A DNA stretch of 64,000 bases from JAIOSM01 sp023143455 (GTDB taxonomy: Bacteria > Desulfobacterota > Desulfobacteria > Desulfobacterales > Desulfobacteraceae), in the NCBI GenBank assembly GCA_030632885.1, contig DAOVTW010000015.1:1-64000 (forward strand), written 5' to 3'. The notes under the pieces are model-generated. The model searched no databases, was not told the origin of the DNA, and saw only the letters and a program-made list of their open reading frames with translations. The number at the start of each line of letters is the position of its first letter. The stretch's first letter is position 1. This document shows positions 1 through 7,549 of the stretch, one piece after another. The translations under genes were made by a program, and so were the position numbers.

Positions 1-1
1 G

Positions 2-1021
2 GATGAAGACGAAGAACTTGAAGAAATAAATGCAATTGATGATGACTTAGAAGAGCTTGAAATCGATGATGAAAATGAATTAGAAGAAATCGATGACTAT
101 GGTGAAGATACTGAAGAAATAGAGCTCGATGAAGACGAGGAACTTAAACAAGTAGATGGTCTTACTAAAGAAGAATTAAAAGCACTTGAAGAATTCAACG
201 AGAAAAAGAAACTTGCTGAACAATTCGATGAAAAGCTATCAGAAGCAGATAAAAAATATAATACTTATGTAGTGGTTCCTGAAGGCGAGTATACAATTGG
301 TACAAAAAAAACTTTAAAATCCAGCCTTGAACTCCAAAAATTTGATATGCCAAAAGTATATATTGGTAAATTTCCTGTTACAAATTCTCTTTTTGAAGCT
401 TTTGTTGAAGAAACAGGCTATGTCACAACAGCTGAAAAAACTGGATATGGGAACGTATTCTTCGGGAAATTTAAAAAGACAAAAAATACATCTGTATTGA
501 AAAAAAATGCCGGTTCAAACATAATAAAAAATGCTAACTGGTTTCAACCAGAAGGGCCTGGATCCTCTATCCATGGTAAAAAATTCCATCCTGTTGTACA
601 AGTAAGTGTTGAAGATGCCTTTGTATTTACATCCTGGATAGGAAGAAGGCTTCCCACTGAAACAGAATGGGAAGCTGCTGCCAGAACAGATCTTGGATAT
701 AAATACCCCTGGGGCAACACCTGGGAAAACAATGCCTGTAATGTTGGTAAAAATGGTGCTGCCGGGACAACAACAGTTGACCACTATGCTGATTATGATA
801 ATGAATTTAAAATTTCTGATTTACTTGGAAACATAATGGAATGGACTTCAGATATTGAGACACCTCCTGTAAAAGTAAACAATACACAAAAATACAATGT
901 TGCTAAAGGAGGTGCCTGGAACGCAAACAATGATATTTCAATCAGCTCAAGAGCATTGTTTAAACCTGAGTTTACATCTAATACCATTGGGTTCAGATGC
1001 ATTTCTGAAATATTTCAATAA
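2..1021 (+). CDS. SUMF1/FGE-sulfatase-domain protein with acidic N-terminal region (5' partial)
   Basis: The frame is open from base 2, so this gene is cut by the window edge; the GTG at 272 is internal, not the start. The first ~80 visible residues are an extremely acidic Asp/Glu repeat region with hydrophobic spacers (ELEEI, ELEIDD), then a short Lys-rich stretch, then an FGE/SUMF1-type C-type-lectin-like domain. Hallmarks are GRRLPTETEWEAAAR, the YPWGN turn, GNIMEWTSD and the closing GGAWN...RALFKP...GFRC. In true formylglycine-generating enzymes the segment after the GG motif carries the copper-binding cysteines; here it reads NANNDISISSRALF without Cys, so formylglycine synthesis is unlikely. 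A binding or structural role is inferred. The gene ends 45 bp before the M24 peptidase on the same strand. The domain call is firm; the function is unknown. Confidence 0.8.
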   Translation, partial: DEDEELEEINAIDDDLEELEIDDENELEEIDDYGEDTEEIELDEDEELKQVDGLTKEELKALEEFNEKKKLAEQFDEKLSEADKKYNTYVVVPEGEYTIGTKKTLKSSLELQKFDMPKVYIGKFPVTNSLFEAFVEETGYVTTAEKTGYGNVFFGKFKKTKNTSVLKKNAGSNIIKNANWFQPEGPGSSIHGKKFHPVVQVSVEDAFVFTSWIGRRLPTETEWEAAARTDLGYKYPWGNTWENNACNVGKNGAAGTTTVDHYADYDNEFKISDLLGNIMEWTSDIETPPVKVNNTQKYNVAKGGAWNANNDISISSRALFKPEFTSNTIGFRCISEIFQ

Positions 1022-1066
1022 TTATATACCAAATTAGAAAAGTATAATTTTTAAAGGAGGATTAAG

Positions 1067-2182
1067 TTGCCAACCCAAATTTTTGAAAAAAGAATAACAA
1101 AGCTTCGTAAGGAGATTGCAAACTCAGATTTTGATACAATTATTATTCTTTCCGATGAAAACCGAATGTATTTAAGCGGATATACAGGTGAGGATGGAGG
1201 ATATGGTGAGACAGCAGGAATTTTAGTAATCACAGAAAATGATCTCATACTGACATGTGATTCACGATATAATACCCAGGCTGAAAACGAAGCCCCCCTG
1301 TTTTCTGTTATTTGCTACGAAAAAAGCCTTACAAAGGAACTCCCAAAAATCCTCAAATCAATTAATGCTTCAAAAGTTGGATTTGAAACAGAACGGCTTA
1401 CATTTAAAATGTATGAAACAATACTAAAAGAAATATCAGAATCAAACCTTGATATCAAAATAAGCGCAGACAACAACATCCTTATAAATTTACGAATAAA
1501 AAAGGATGAAAGTGAGATATCAATGATTCAAAATGCTTTAAAGATATCTGAAGATTCTTTTTTACAATTTAAAAAACTTATCAAAGAAGGAATGACAGAA
1601 AAAGAAGCAGCATGGATCTTTGAAAAACTAATACGTGAAAATGGTGCTGACTCACTTTCTTTTGATGTTATTTCAGCAAGTGGGGAAAATAGTGCCCTGC
1701 CCCATGCAATCCCTGGAACCAGAAAGTTTAATAAAAACGAACCTCTTCTTTTTGATTTTGGGGCCCGTCTTAATGGATATTGCAGTGACACATCACGAAC
1801 ATTAATTTTGGGAAAAAGTACAGATAAGTTTGACCAAGTTTATAATATAGTTTTTCAGGCACAAAAAAAGGCTGTCGATCAAATAAGGCCCGGCATAAAA
1901 GCAAGCGAGATTGATAAAATTGCAAGGGATTACATAGAGAATACTGACTATAAGGGGAAATTCTCCCATGGGCTGGGGCATGGCGTTGGCATTGCTATCC
2001 ATGAAGCACCAAGGCTTTCAAAATTTGATGATACTTGTCTTGAGCAAGGCATGATTGTGACTATAGAGCCTGGCATTTATATTCCAGGGTGGGGTGGAGT
2101 CCGTCTTGAGAACATGATTGAGGTGACTGAAAATGGCGCCAATGTATTAAACACCTTAAACTATGAGGATTATCAAGTTTAA
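1067..2182 (+). CDS. M24-family aminopeptidase (Xaa-Pro aminopeptidase-like)
   Basis: A 371-residue cytoplasmic metallopeptidase of the pita-bread fold, expected to remove N-terminal residues preceding proline. An N-terminal creatinase-like domain (about 1-135) is followed by the M24 catalytic domain. The five dinuclear-metal ligands are visible: D230 and D241 in FDFGARLNGYCSDTSRT, H305 in HGLGHGVG, E334 in TIEPGIYIP and E348 in VRLENMIEV. H213 (LPHAIPG) and H312 are the usual active-site histidines. The start is TTG, chosen because an AAAGGAGG ribosome-binding site (1053-1060) lies 6 bases upstream. The stop codon is 1 bp before the preferred xerD start, so the two are probably translationally linked. 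Length is typical of the bacterial PepQ/PepP group. Confidence 0.9.
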   Translation: MPTQIFEKRITKLRKEIANSDFDTIIILSDENRMYLSGYTGEDGGYGETAGILVITENDLILTCDSRYNTQAENEAPLFSVICYEKSLTKELPKILKSINASKVGFETERLTFKMYETILKEISESNLDIKISADNNILINLRIKKDESEISMIQNALKISEDSFLQFKKLIKEGMTEKEAAWIFEKLIRENGADSLSFDVISASGENSALPHAIPGTRKFNKNEPLLFDFGARLNGYCSDTSRTLILGKSTDKFDQVYNIVFQAQKKAVDQIRPGIKASEIDKIARDYIENTDYKGKFSHGLGHGVGIAIHEAPRLSKFDDTCLEQGMIVTIEPGIYIPGWGGVRLENMIEVTENGANVLNTLNYEDYQV

Positions 2183-2183
2183 T

Positions 2184-3071
2184 ATGGATAATCTTTCACA
2201 ACAATACATTGACCACCTTTTAATTGAAAAAGGTCTTTCCAATAATAGTATAGAGTCATATTCTCATGATCTATCCGTGTATATTGACTTTCTTTATAAA
2301 AACAAGATCGAAAATATAAACCAAAGTGATACCACAACGATTCTTAGCTGGATCATAGACTTACAAAAAAGTGGGCTCTCAGCAAAATCTAGAGCAAGGC
2401 ATATTATTACTATAAGAGGATTTTATAAATTTCTAATAAAAGAAAAACTTATTTCTTTTGATCCTGTAAAAAATATTGATATTCCTAAAACAGGACTTGT
2501 CCTTCCTGAAGTTATCAGCTCAAAAGAAATGAGTATACTACTTGATTCTGTTAAAACCACAAACCCAAGAGAAATTCGCAATGCAGCAATGCTGGAAATA
2601 CTTTATGGTGCAGGCCTTAGGGTTTCAGAACTTGTTTCAATGAGAGTGGAAAATATAAACCTTGAGGCAAGTTTTATCAGGGTTTTTGGAAAAGGATCAA
2701 AAGAAAGAATTATCCCCATTGGTTCATATGCTTGTACAAAAACACGTGAATGGATGGTCTCGGGCCGACCATTACTCTTAAAGAACGTCCCAAGTTATTT
2801 TCTCTTTGTTGCCCGTGCAGGCAAGCCAATAACAAGACAGGGATTCTGGAAATTATTAAAAAAATATTCAAAAGCCAGTGGTATATCCAAAAAAATTACT
2901 CCACATACTTTTCGCCATTCATTTGCTACCCACATGCTTGAGGGAGGTGCAGATTTACGCTCTGTACAAACTATGCTGGGTCATTCTGACATTTCAACTA
3001 CTCAAATATATACTCATGTTTCAAGGGATTATCTTCAAAAAATGCACAAAAAATTTCATCCAAGAGGTTAA
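2184..3071 (+). CDS. xerD: Tyrosine recombinase XerD
   Basis: Site-specific recombinase of the XerCD/dif system that resolves chromosome dimers. With the ATG at 2184 the protein is 295 residues, matching XerD, and begins MDNLSQQYIDHLLIEKGLS as family members do; the earlier in-frame ATG at 2163 lies inside the peptidase gene and adds an untypical MRIIKFN. The SAM-like core-binding domain (about 1-90) is followed by the catalytic domain with all active-site residues: R146 (GAGLRVSEL), K173 (GKGSKERIIP), H241 and R244 (HTFRHSFATHMLEGG), H267 (LGHSDISTT) and the nucleophile Y276 (IYTHVS). It sits among housekeeping genes with no att-like repeats nearby, so it is judged the chromosomal recombinase and not a phage integrase. 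Confidence 0.92.
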   Translation: MDNLSQQYIDHLLIEKGLSNNSIESYSHDLSVYIDFLYKNKIENINQSDTTTILSWIIDLQKSGLSAKSRARHIITIRGFYKFLIKEKLISFDPVKNIDIPKTGLVLPEVISSKEMSILLDSVKTTNPREIRNAAMLEILYGAGLRVSELVSMRVENINLEASFIRVFGKGSKERIIPIGSYACTKTREWMVSGRPLLLKNVPSYFLFVARAGKPITRQGFWKLLKKYSKASGISKKITPHTFRHSFATHMLEGGADLRSVQTMLGHSDISTTQIYTHVSRDYLQKMHKKFHPRG

Positions 3072-3146
3072 GCTTTTAAAAATGCAATTAATAGTGATAT
3101 ACTTAATTTTTATTTTACATAAACTATTTATCAGTGTATTCAAATT

Positions 3147-4127
3147 ATGATTATAGAAGATGCAATAAATGTTTTAAGAATTGAAGCCCAAAGTATTCTT
3201 GATTTAATTGAAAAAATCGATTCTTCTTTTGAAAAAATGGTTGAACTTATTTATTCCTCAACTGGAAGAGTAATTATTTCAGGTATCGGAAAATCTGGCC
3301 TTATTGGAAAAAAAATTGTTGCAACCCTTACAAGCACAGGTACCAACTCAATATTTCTTCATCCAGTAGAAGCAATGCATGGAGATTTAGGAATTGTTAC
3401 TAAAGATGACATAATCATTGTTATATCAAACAGTGGAGAAACAGAAGAATTAAACAGATTCATCCCCTCTATAAAAGATCTTAATTGTAAACTTATTGCT
3501 TTTACAGGCAATACAAATTCAACAATGGCAACCCTTTGTGATATTGTAATTGATACTGGAGTTGCAAAGGAAGCATGTCCGCTCGGTCTTGCTCCAACTT
3601 CAAGCACTACAGCTCAGCTATCAATGGGAGATGCACTTGCTGTTACTCTTATCAATAAGAAAAAATTTCAGGAAAAAGATTTCGAAAAATCACACCCCGG
3701 GGGAGCGCTTGGGCAAAGGCTTGCATCCAGAGTCTGTGAGATTATGTTCCCTTTGTCTGAATCCCCCGTTGTCAGCAAGGGGGCCTCAATGAACAAAGCA
3801 ATTTTAGAAATAGAAAAATATAAACTTGGTGCTGTGTTAATTTGTAATAATGATCAAACCCTTGCAGGTATTATTACTGATGGTGATATAAGGCATAGTA
3901 TAGCTACCAATGCTATAGACACTGATACAAGAGTTGACTCCATCATGACAAAATCTCCTCAATCAGTATCTGCTGATTCATATTTACATGAAGCTCTATA
4001 CATCATGGAAAAATTCCTGATAACTGTATTGCCTGTTGTAGACTCCAAAAATAAACTTGAAGGAATCCTTCATTTACATGACATTCTTGGGAAAGGTGCT
4101 TTTAAATTCAATGGAGGTGTAAGATGA
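3147..4127 (+). CDS. kdsD: D-arabinose 5-phosphate isomerase (SIS + CBS domains)
   Basis: Interconverts ribulose 5-phosphate and arabinose 5-phosphate, the first step of Kdo synthesis for lipopolysaccharide. The 326-residue protein has an N-terminal SIS sugar-isomerase domain with SGIGKSGLIGKKI, the HPVEAMHGDLG loop and the phosphate-binding SNSGETEEL, then ESHPGG-like KSHPGGALGQRL, and a C-terminal pair of CBS domains (about 205-322) with the DGDIRH motif. Length and order match KdsD/GutQ. Its last four bases overlap the start of the phosphofructokinase gene (ATGA), so the two are cotranscribed. The 75-bp gap after xerD is AT-rich and could carry a promoter, but none was convincing. Confidence 0.93.
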   Translation: MIIEDAINVLRIEAQSILDLIEKIDSSFEKMVELIYSSTGRVIISGIGKSGLIGKKIVATLTSTGTNSIFLHPVEAMHGDLGIVTKDDIIIVISNSGETEELNRFIPSIKDLNCKLIAFTGNTNSTMATLCDIVIDTGVAKEACPLGLAPTSSTTAQLSMGDALAVTLINKKKFQEKDFEKSHPGGALGQRLASRVCEIMFPLSESPVVSKGASMNKAILEIEKYKLGAVLICNNDQTLAGIITDGDIRHSIATNAIDTDTRVDSIMTKSPQSVSADSYLHEALYIMEKFLITVLPVVDSKNKLEGILHLHDILGKGAFKFNGGVR

Positions 4128-5443
4128 GCCGCAATGATTTAAACACTGAAATACAAACTTTAGGTCCAGCTAAAATTGACTCTCCTATTAAAAAAAAAAC
4201 TACCAGTAAATTTAGTAAAAGATTTATTTCAGATAAAGATAAAATTCTTGTTAATATAAAAACTGATCATTTGATTTTTGACCTAACACCTGAAGGTAAA
4301 ATGCAGGGCTTTGAACTTGCAGGTCCTAGAGAAAAAATCTATTTTGATCCAAGTAAAGTAAAATGTGCCATTACCACCTGTGGTGGGCTATGCCCAGGCT
4401 TAAATGACATAATTCGCGCTGTAGTTCTTGAACTTTTTCACAATTATAATGCTAAAAATATTTATGGAATAAGACATGGACTTGAAGGGTTTATACCAAA
4501 ATACGGACATGAACTAGTAGACCTTAACCCCAAATCAGTAGCTGGTATTCAAGATAGAGGCGGTACTATTCTTGGCTCTTCACGAGGTTCTCAAGATATT
4601 CCTCTTATTGTTGACTGCCTTGAAAGGATGAATATCGGCATTCTTTTTATGGTGGGGGGAGATGGCACACTTATGGCAGCAAAAAAAATCTCTGAAGAAG
4701 TATTAAAACGAAAACTTAAAATCAGCATTATAGGAATCCCTAAAACCATTGATAATGACATTCATTTAGTATCAAGATCCTTTGGCTTTGACACTGCAGT
4801 TGATATTGCAACTGATGCAATAAAGGGTGCGCATAATGAAGCAGAAGCTTATCCAAACGGTGTAGGTTTGATTAAACTCATGGGGAGACACTCAGGCTTT
4901 CTTGCTGCGACCACCGCACTTGCACAACAAGATGCAAATTTTGTACTTATACCTGAAATTGATATCGATCTTTATGGACCAAACGGCTTTCTTGCGGCCG
5001 TGGAGAATAGAATTCAAACGAGCAAGCATGCTGTAATAATCACTGCCGAAGGTGCAGGTCAAAGCTTCTTTAAAAATCAAAAAAAAGAATACGATGCTTC
5101 GGGAAATTTAAAACTGAATGATATTGGAATATTTTTAAAAGATGAAATAGAGAAATGGTTCAAAAAAAAGAAAACAACTATATCACTGAAGTATATTGAC
5201 CCCAGTTATATGATAAGAAGCCTTCCTGCCAATGCAAATGACAGTGTGTTTTGCGGTCTTCTTGGCAGAGATGCTGTTCATGCTGGCATGGCTGGAAAAA
5301 CTAAACTTCTGATTAGTTTTTGGAATAATCATTATGTTCATATACCAATGGATGCATCAGCAGGAAAAAGAAAAAGTATAGACCCCCAGGGAAGGTTATG
5401 GCAGTCAGTTCTTGAAGCAACTGGTCAGGAAGACTTTTTCTAA
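4124..5443 (+). CDS. 6-phosphofructokinase, plant/PPi-like clade, probably ATP-dependent
   Basis: Phosphorylates fructose 6-phosphate in glycolysis. At 439 residues it belongs to the long-form phosphofructokinases with an N-terminal extension of about 80 residues. Visible motifs are TTCGGLCPGLNDIIR (85-99), GGDGT (178-182), PKTIDNDI (206-213) with the catalytic Asp, MGRHSGF (253-259) and TAEGAGQ. Gly in GGDGT is the residue normally associated with ATP use (PPi enzymes have GGDD), while Lys in PKTIDND is shared with PPi enzymes and plant ATP enzymes. The phosphate donor is therefore inferred as ATP but not certain. The gene overlaps kdsD by 4 bp and meets the oppositely oriented lipoprotein gene tail-to-tail with a 4-bp overlap. 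Confidence 0.9.
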   Translation: MSRNDLNTEIQTLGPAKIDSPIKKKTTSKFSKRFISDKDKILVNIKTDHLIFDLTPEGKMQGFELAGPREKIYFDPSKVKCAITTCGGLCPGLNDIIRAVVLELFHNYNAKNIYGIRHGLEGFIPKYGHELVDLNPKSVAGIQDRGGTILGSSRGSQDIPLIVDCLERMNIGILFMVGGDGTLMAAKKISEEVLKRKLKISIIGIPKTIDNDIHLVSRSFGFDTAVDIATDAIKGAHNEAEAYPNGVGLIKLMGRHSGFLAATTALAQQDANFVLIPEIDIDLYGPNGFLAAVENRIQTSKHAVIITAEGAGQSFFKNQKKEYDASGNLKLNDIGIFLKDEIEKWFKKKKTTISLKYIDPSYMIRSLPANANDSVFCGLLGRDAVHAGMAGKTKLLISFWNNHYVHIPMDASAGKRKSIDPQGRLWQSVLEATGQEDFF

Positions 5444-7086
5444 CGTTTAATTTCGACAAATTTTCTGTTTTGAATGGTTAAATAGTATAGATCTTTGTGA
5501 AGGTCTCCTTTTTCATCAAAAAAGGTTTTCCCGGTAACGCCATCAAACACTTTATTACTTGCAATTTGATTTCTTAACTCTTCTTTTGTGTTTACTTCGC
5601 CATTACCAAGTATTTCAAATAGTATTGAAGCTGTATCATATGCTATTGCCTCAATAAATGCAGGCTCATAACCATATAAATCAGTAAAATTCTTTGAGAA
5701 CTTTTTTACACGCTTATTTTTACTCTCAGAAAAATATCCTTCCATTATTACAGAACCCTTATTATATCCAGTAGCATCTTGAATCAGATTCTGGTGATGC
5801 CATAATTTAGTGCCAAGCAGATAGACATCTTTTATATCATTATATACAAGCTGAGGAAGAATCTGAGCAATGTTGGTTGAAGAATCTGGAATAAATATTG
5901 CCTTAAAATCAATTTCTTTTTTTTTGTCTTTTTCTTTGTTTCCTAAATCAGATTTATCAAGATAATACTCACCGGAAATTTTCTTTAAAGGTTTAGCAAA
6001 ATCCGTATCTTTGGGATCATATGATTCAACAGCTCTTATTTCTCCACCTACTTCTTCAACCATATCCCAAAAAAGATTCATATATTTTTCCCCATACCTA
6101 TCTTTTGGATATAAAATTGCAAATTTTTTAACATTAAGATCAGCAAAAGCATAAGATACTAGTGCCTTTGTTTGAAGTTCGGGGGTTAAAAAATTTGAAA
6201 AAAGATATTTTTCTTCTAAAAGGTTCAATTTTTTCTGGGTCATTGCAATCATGGGTGTTTCATTTATTTCAGCAATTTTACCCGCAGATACAGCAGTGAC
6301 CATTGGTCCTATTATTGAAGAAACTCTTTTGTCACAAAGTTCTTGTGCTACCTCAACAGCTCTTTCCTTTTCCCCGCCAGTATCTTGAATTAAAATGACC
6401 AATTTTTTATTATATTTTTCCTGGAAATCCTTCAAAGCAAGCTCAATTCCGCTCAAAGCTTTTTGACCAAATTCTTTGTATTTCCCTGACAAAGGAAGAA
6501 GGCAACCAATAATATCTTTGTTAAACATATTCTCTTTTGCAAGTTTCAACAATTCGCATATTTCCACATAATGTTCATGGAATGGATATTTCTTTTCAAA
6601 AGATGAAAAAATTTGTTTTGCTTTAGTAAAATTTTTTATCATTATATAATTCAAGCCGATCTGATACATAAGATAGGGTTCAATTGCAGTAAACTTATCC
6701 ATCTCATATAATTCTTCAAGCAATAAAATATTTACATTGGGGAAAAGCTGATTAATTTTGTCTATAATTATGGGTCTTTGAGCAAACGTGGCTATACTTA
6801 AACCTCGATTATAAGCAGCAAATGTTTTTTTGATTTCTCCTTCAAATAAAAATTTTTCAGCCTCTTGCATTAATATTTTATAAAGTACTGCCTGCTGTTC
6901 CTGATCAGACCAATCTATGTCATCTCGATCAAAAATATCTTGTTCAGAAATTGGAATTTCCGTTGGCTTACCATCTATAATAGGTTTTTCAAGCTTTTTC
7001 GTTGCACAGGAAGACAATAAAAAAATTGAAAATATTATAAGAAAAAGGAGGAATAAACTCTTTTTTTGGAAAACTTTGCTTTTCAT
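5440..7086 (-). CDS. LpoA-like lipoprotein / periplasmic-binding-fold protein
   Basis: A 548-residue predicted lipoprotein: a Lys-rich N-terminus, a hydrophobic run and the lipobox LLSSC with lipidated Cys27. Residues about 60-190 look helical and TPR-like (QAVLYKILMQEAEKFLFEGEIKKT...). From about 192 on it is a type I periplasmic-binding (Peripla_BP_6/leucine-binding) domain beginning IIGCLLPLSGKYKEFGQKAL, with the IIGPMVTA strand. This TPR + binding-fold arrangement is that of penicillin-binding-protein activator LpoA, an outer-membrane lipoprotein that stimulates peptidoglycan synthases; no ABC permease genes are adjacent, which argues against an amino-acid transporter. The family call is good; the role as PBP activator is inferred. 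Confidence 0.72.
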   Translation of the reverse strand: MKSKVFQKKSLFLLFLIIFSIFLLSSCATKKLEKPIIDGKPTEIPISEQDIFDRDDIDWSDQEQQAVLYKILMQEAEKFLFEGEIKKTFAAYNRGLSIATFAQRPIIIDKINQLFPNVNILLLEELYEMDKFTAIEPYLMYQIGLNYIMIKNFTKAKQIFSSFEKKYPFHEHYVEICELLKLAKENMFNKDIIGCLLPLSGKYKEFGQKALSGIELALKDFQEKYNKKLVILIQDTGGEKERAVEVAQELCDKRVSSIIGPMVTAVSAGKIAEINETPMIAMTQKKLNLLEEKYLFSNFLTPELQTKALVSYAFADLNVKKFAILYPKDRYGEKYMNLFWDMVEEVGGEIRAVESYDPKDTDFAKPLKKISGEYYLDKSDLGNKEKDKKKEIDFKAIFIPDSSTNIAQILPQLVYNDIKDVYLLGTKLWHHQNLIQDATGYNKGSVIMEGYFSESKNKRVKKFSKNFTDLYGYEPAFIEAIAYDTASILFEILGNGEVNTKEELRNQIASNKVFDGVTGKTFFDEKGDLHKDLYYLTIQNRKFVEIKR

Positions 7087-7549
7087 AATAATTAAATTCT
7101 TTTTAAGTAAGTAATTAGTAATTTATAAAATTAAGAGGATATATAAATTATTGAAATAAGTCAAAGATATCATTTTAAAAACAGCAATTCTCGGTGAATC
7201 ATATTCAGCAATTAAATTGAATTATTTATATTGATTGTATAAAGCCAATACAATTATGCGTATAGGTTATACAAATTCTGGTGGTGTTTGACATACGCCA
7301 TGGTGTGACCACGAATAATTCTGATTTTTATATAAATCTCCCATTTTGTACAGCTCTCCCCCACAGAAAGCGTCATGGTTTCCCTATATACAACAACCGT
7401 CTATTAGTATATGGTTAAACAGGTTTTGTGTAAATTATTGATCATGAAAACTTCTGAAAAACTTGGTTTGGGAATCTATGCTATAGCTCTTAAATAAAGA
7501 TATTCTGATGGTAAAGGATTTTGTGTAAAAATCACGACAGAAGGTGAAT
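7087..7549. other. AT-rich intergenic region between divergent lipoprotein and sensor-kinase genes
   Basis: About 460 bp with no convincing ORF. It contains the upstream signals of the lipoprotein gene (-) and of the kinase (+). A 7-bp inverted repeat (ATTGTAT / ATACAAT) lies at 7234-7254. The 14-mer AAACAGCAATTCTC at 7179-7192 recurs in inverted orientation at 22910-22923, beside the second copy of the 35-bp repeat. A TTGACA at 7288-7293 has no good -10 partner. No rho-independent terminator was seen. Confidence 0.5.
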
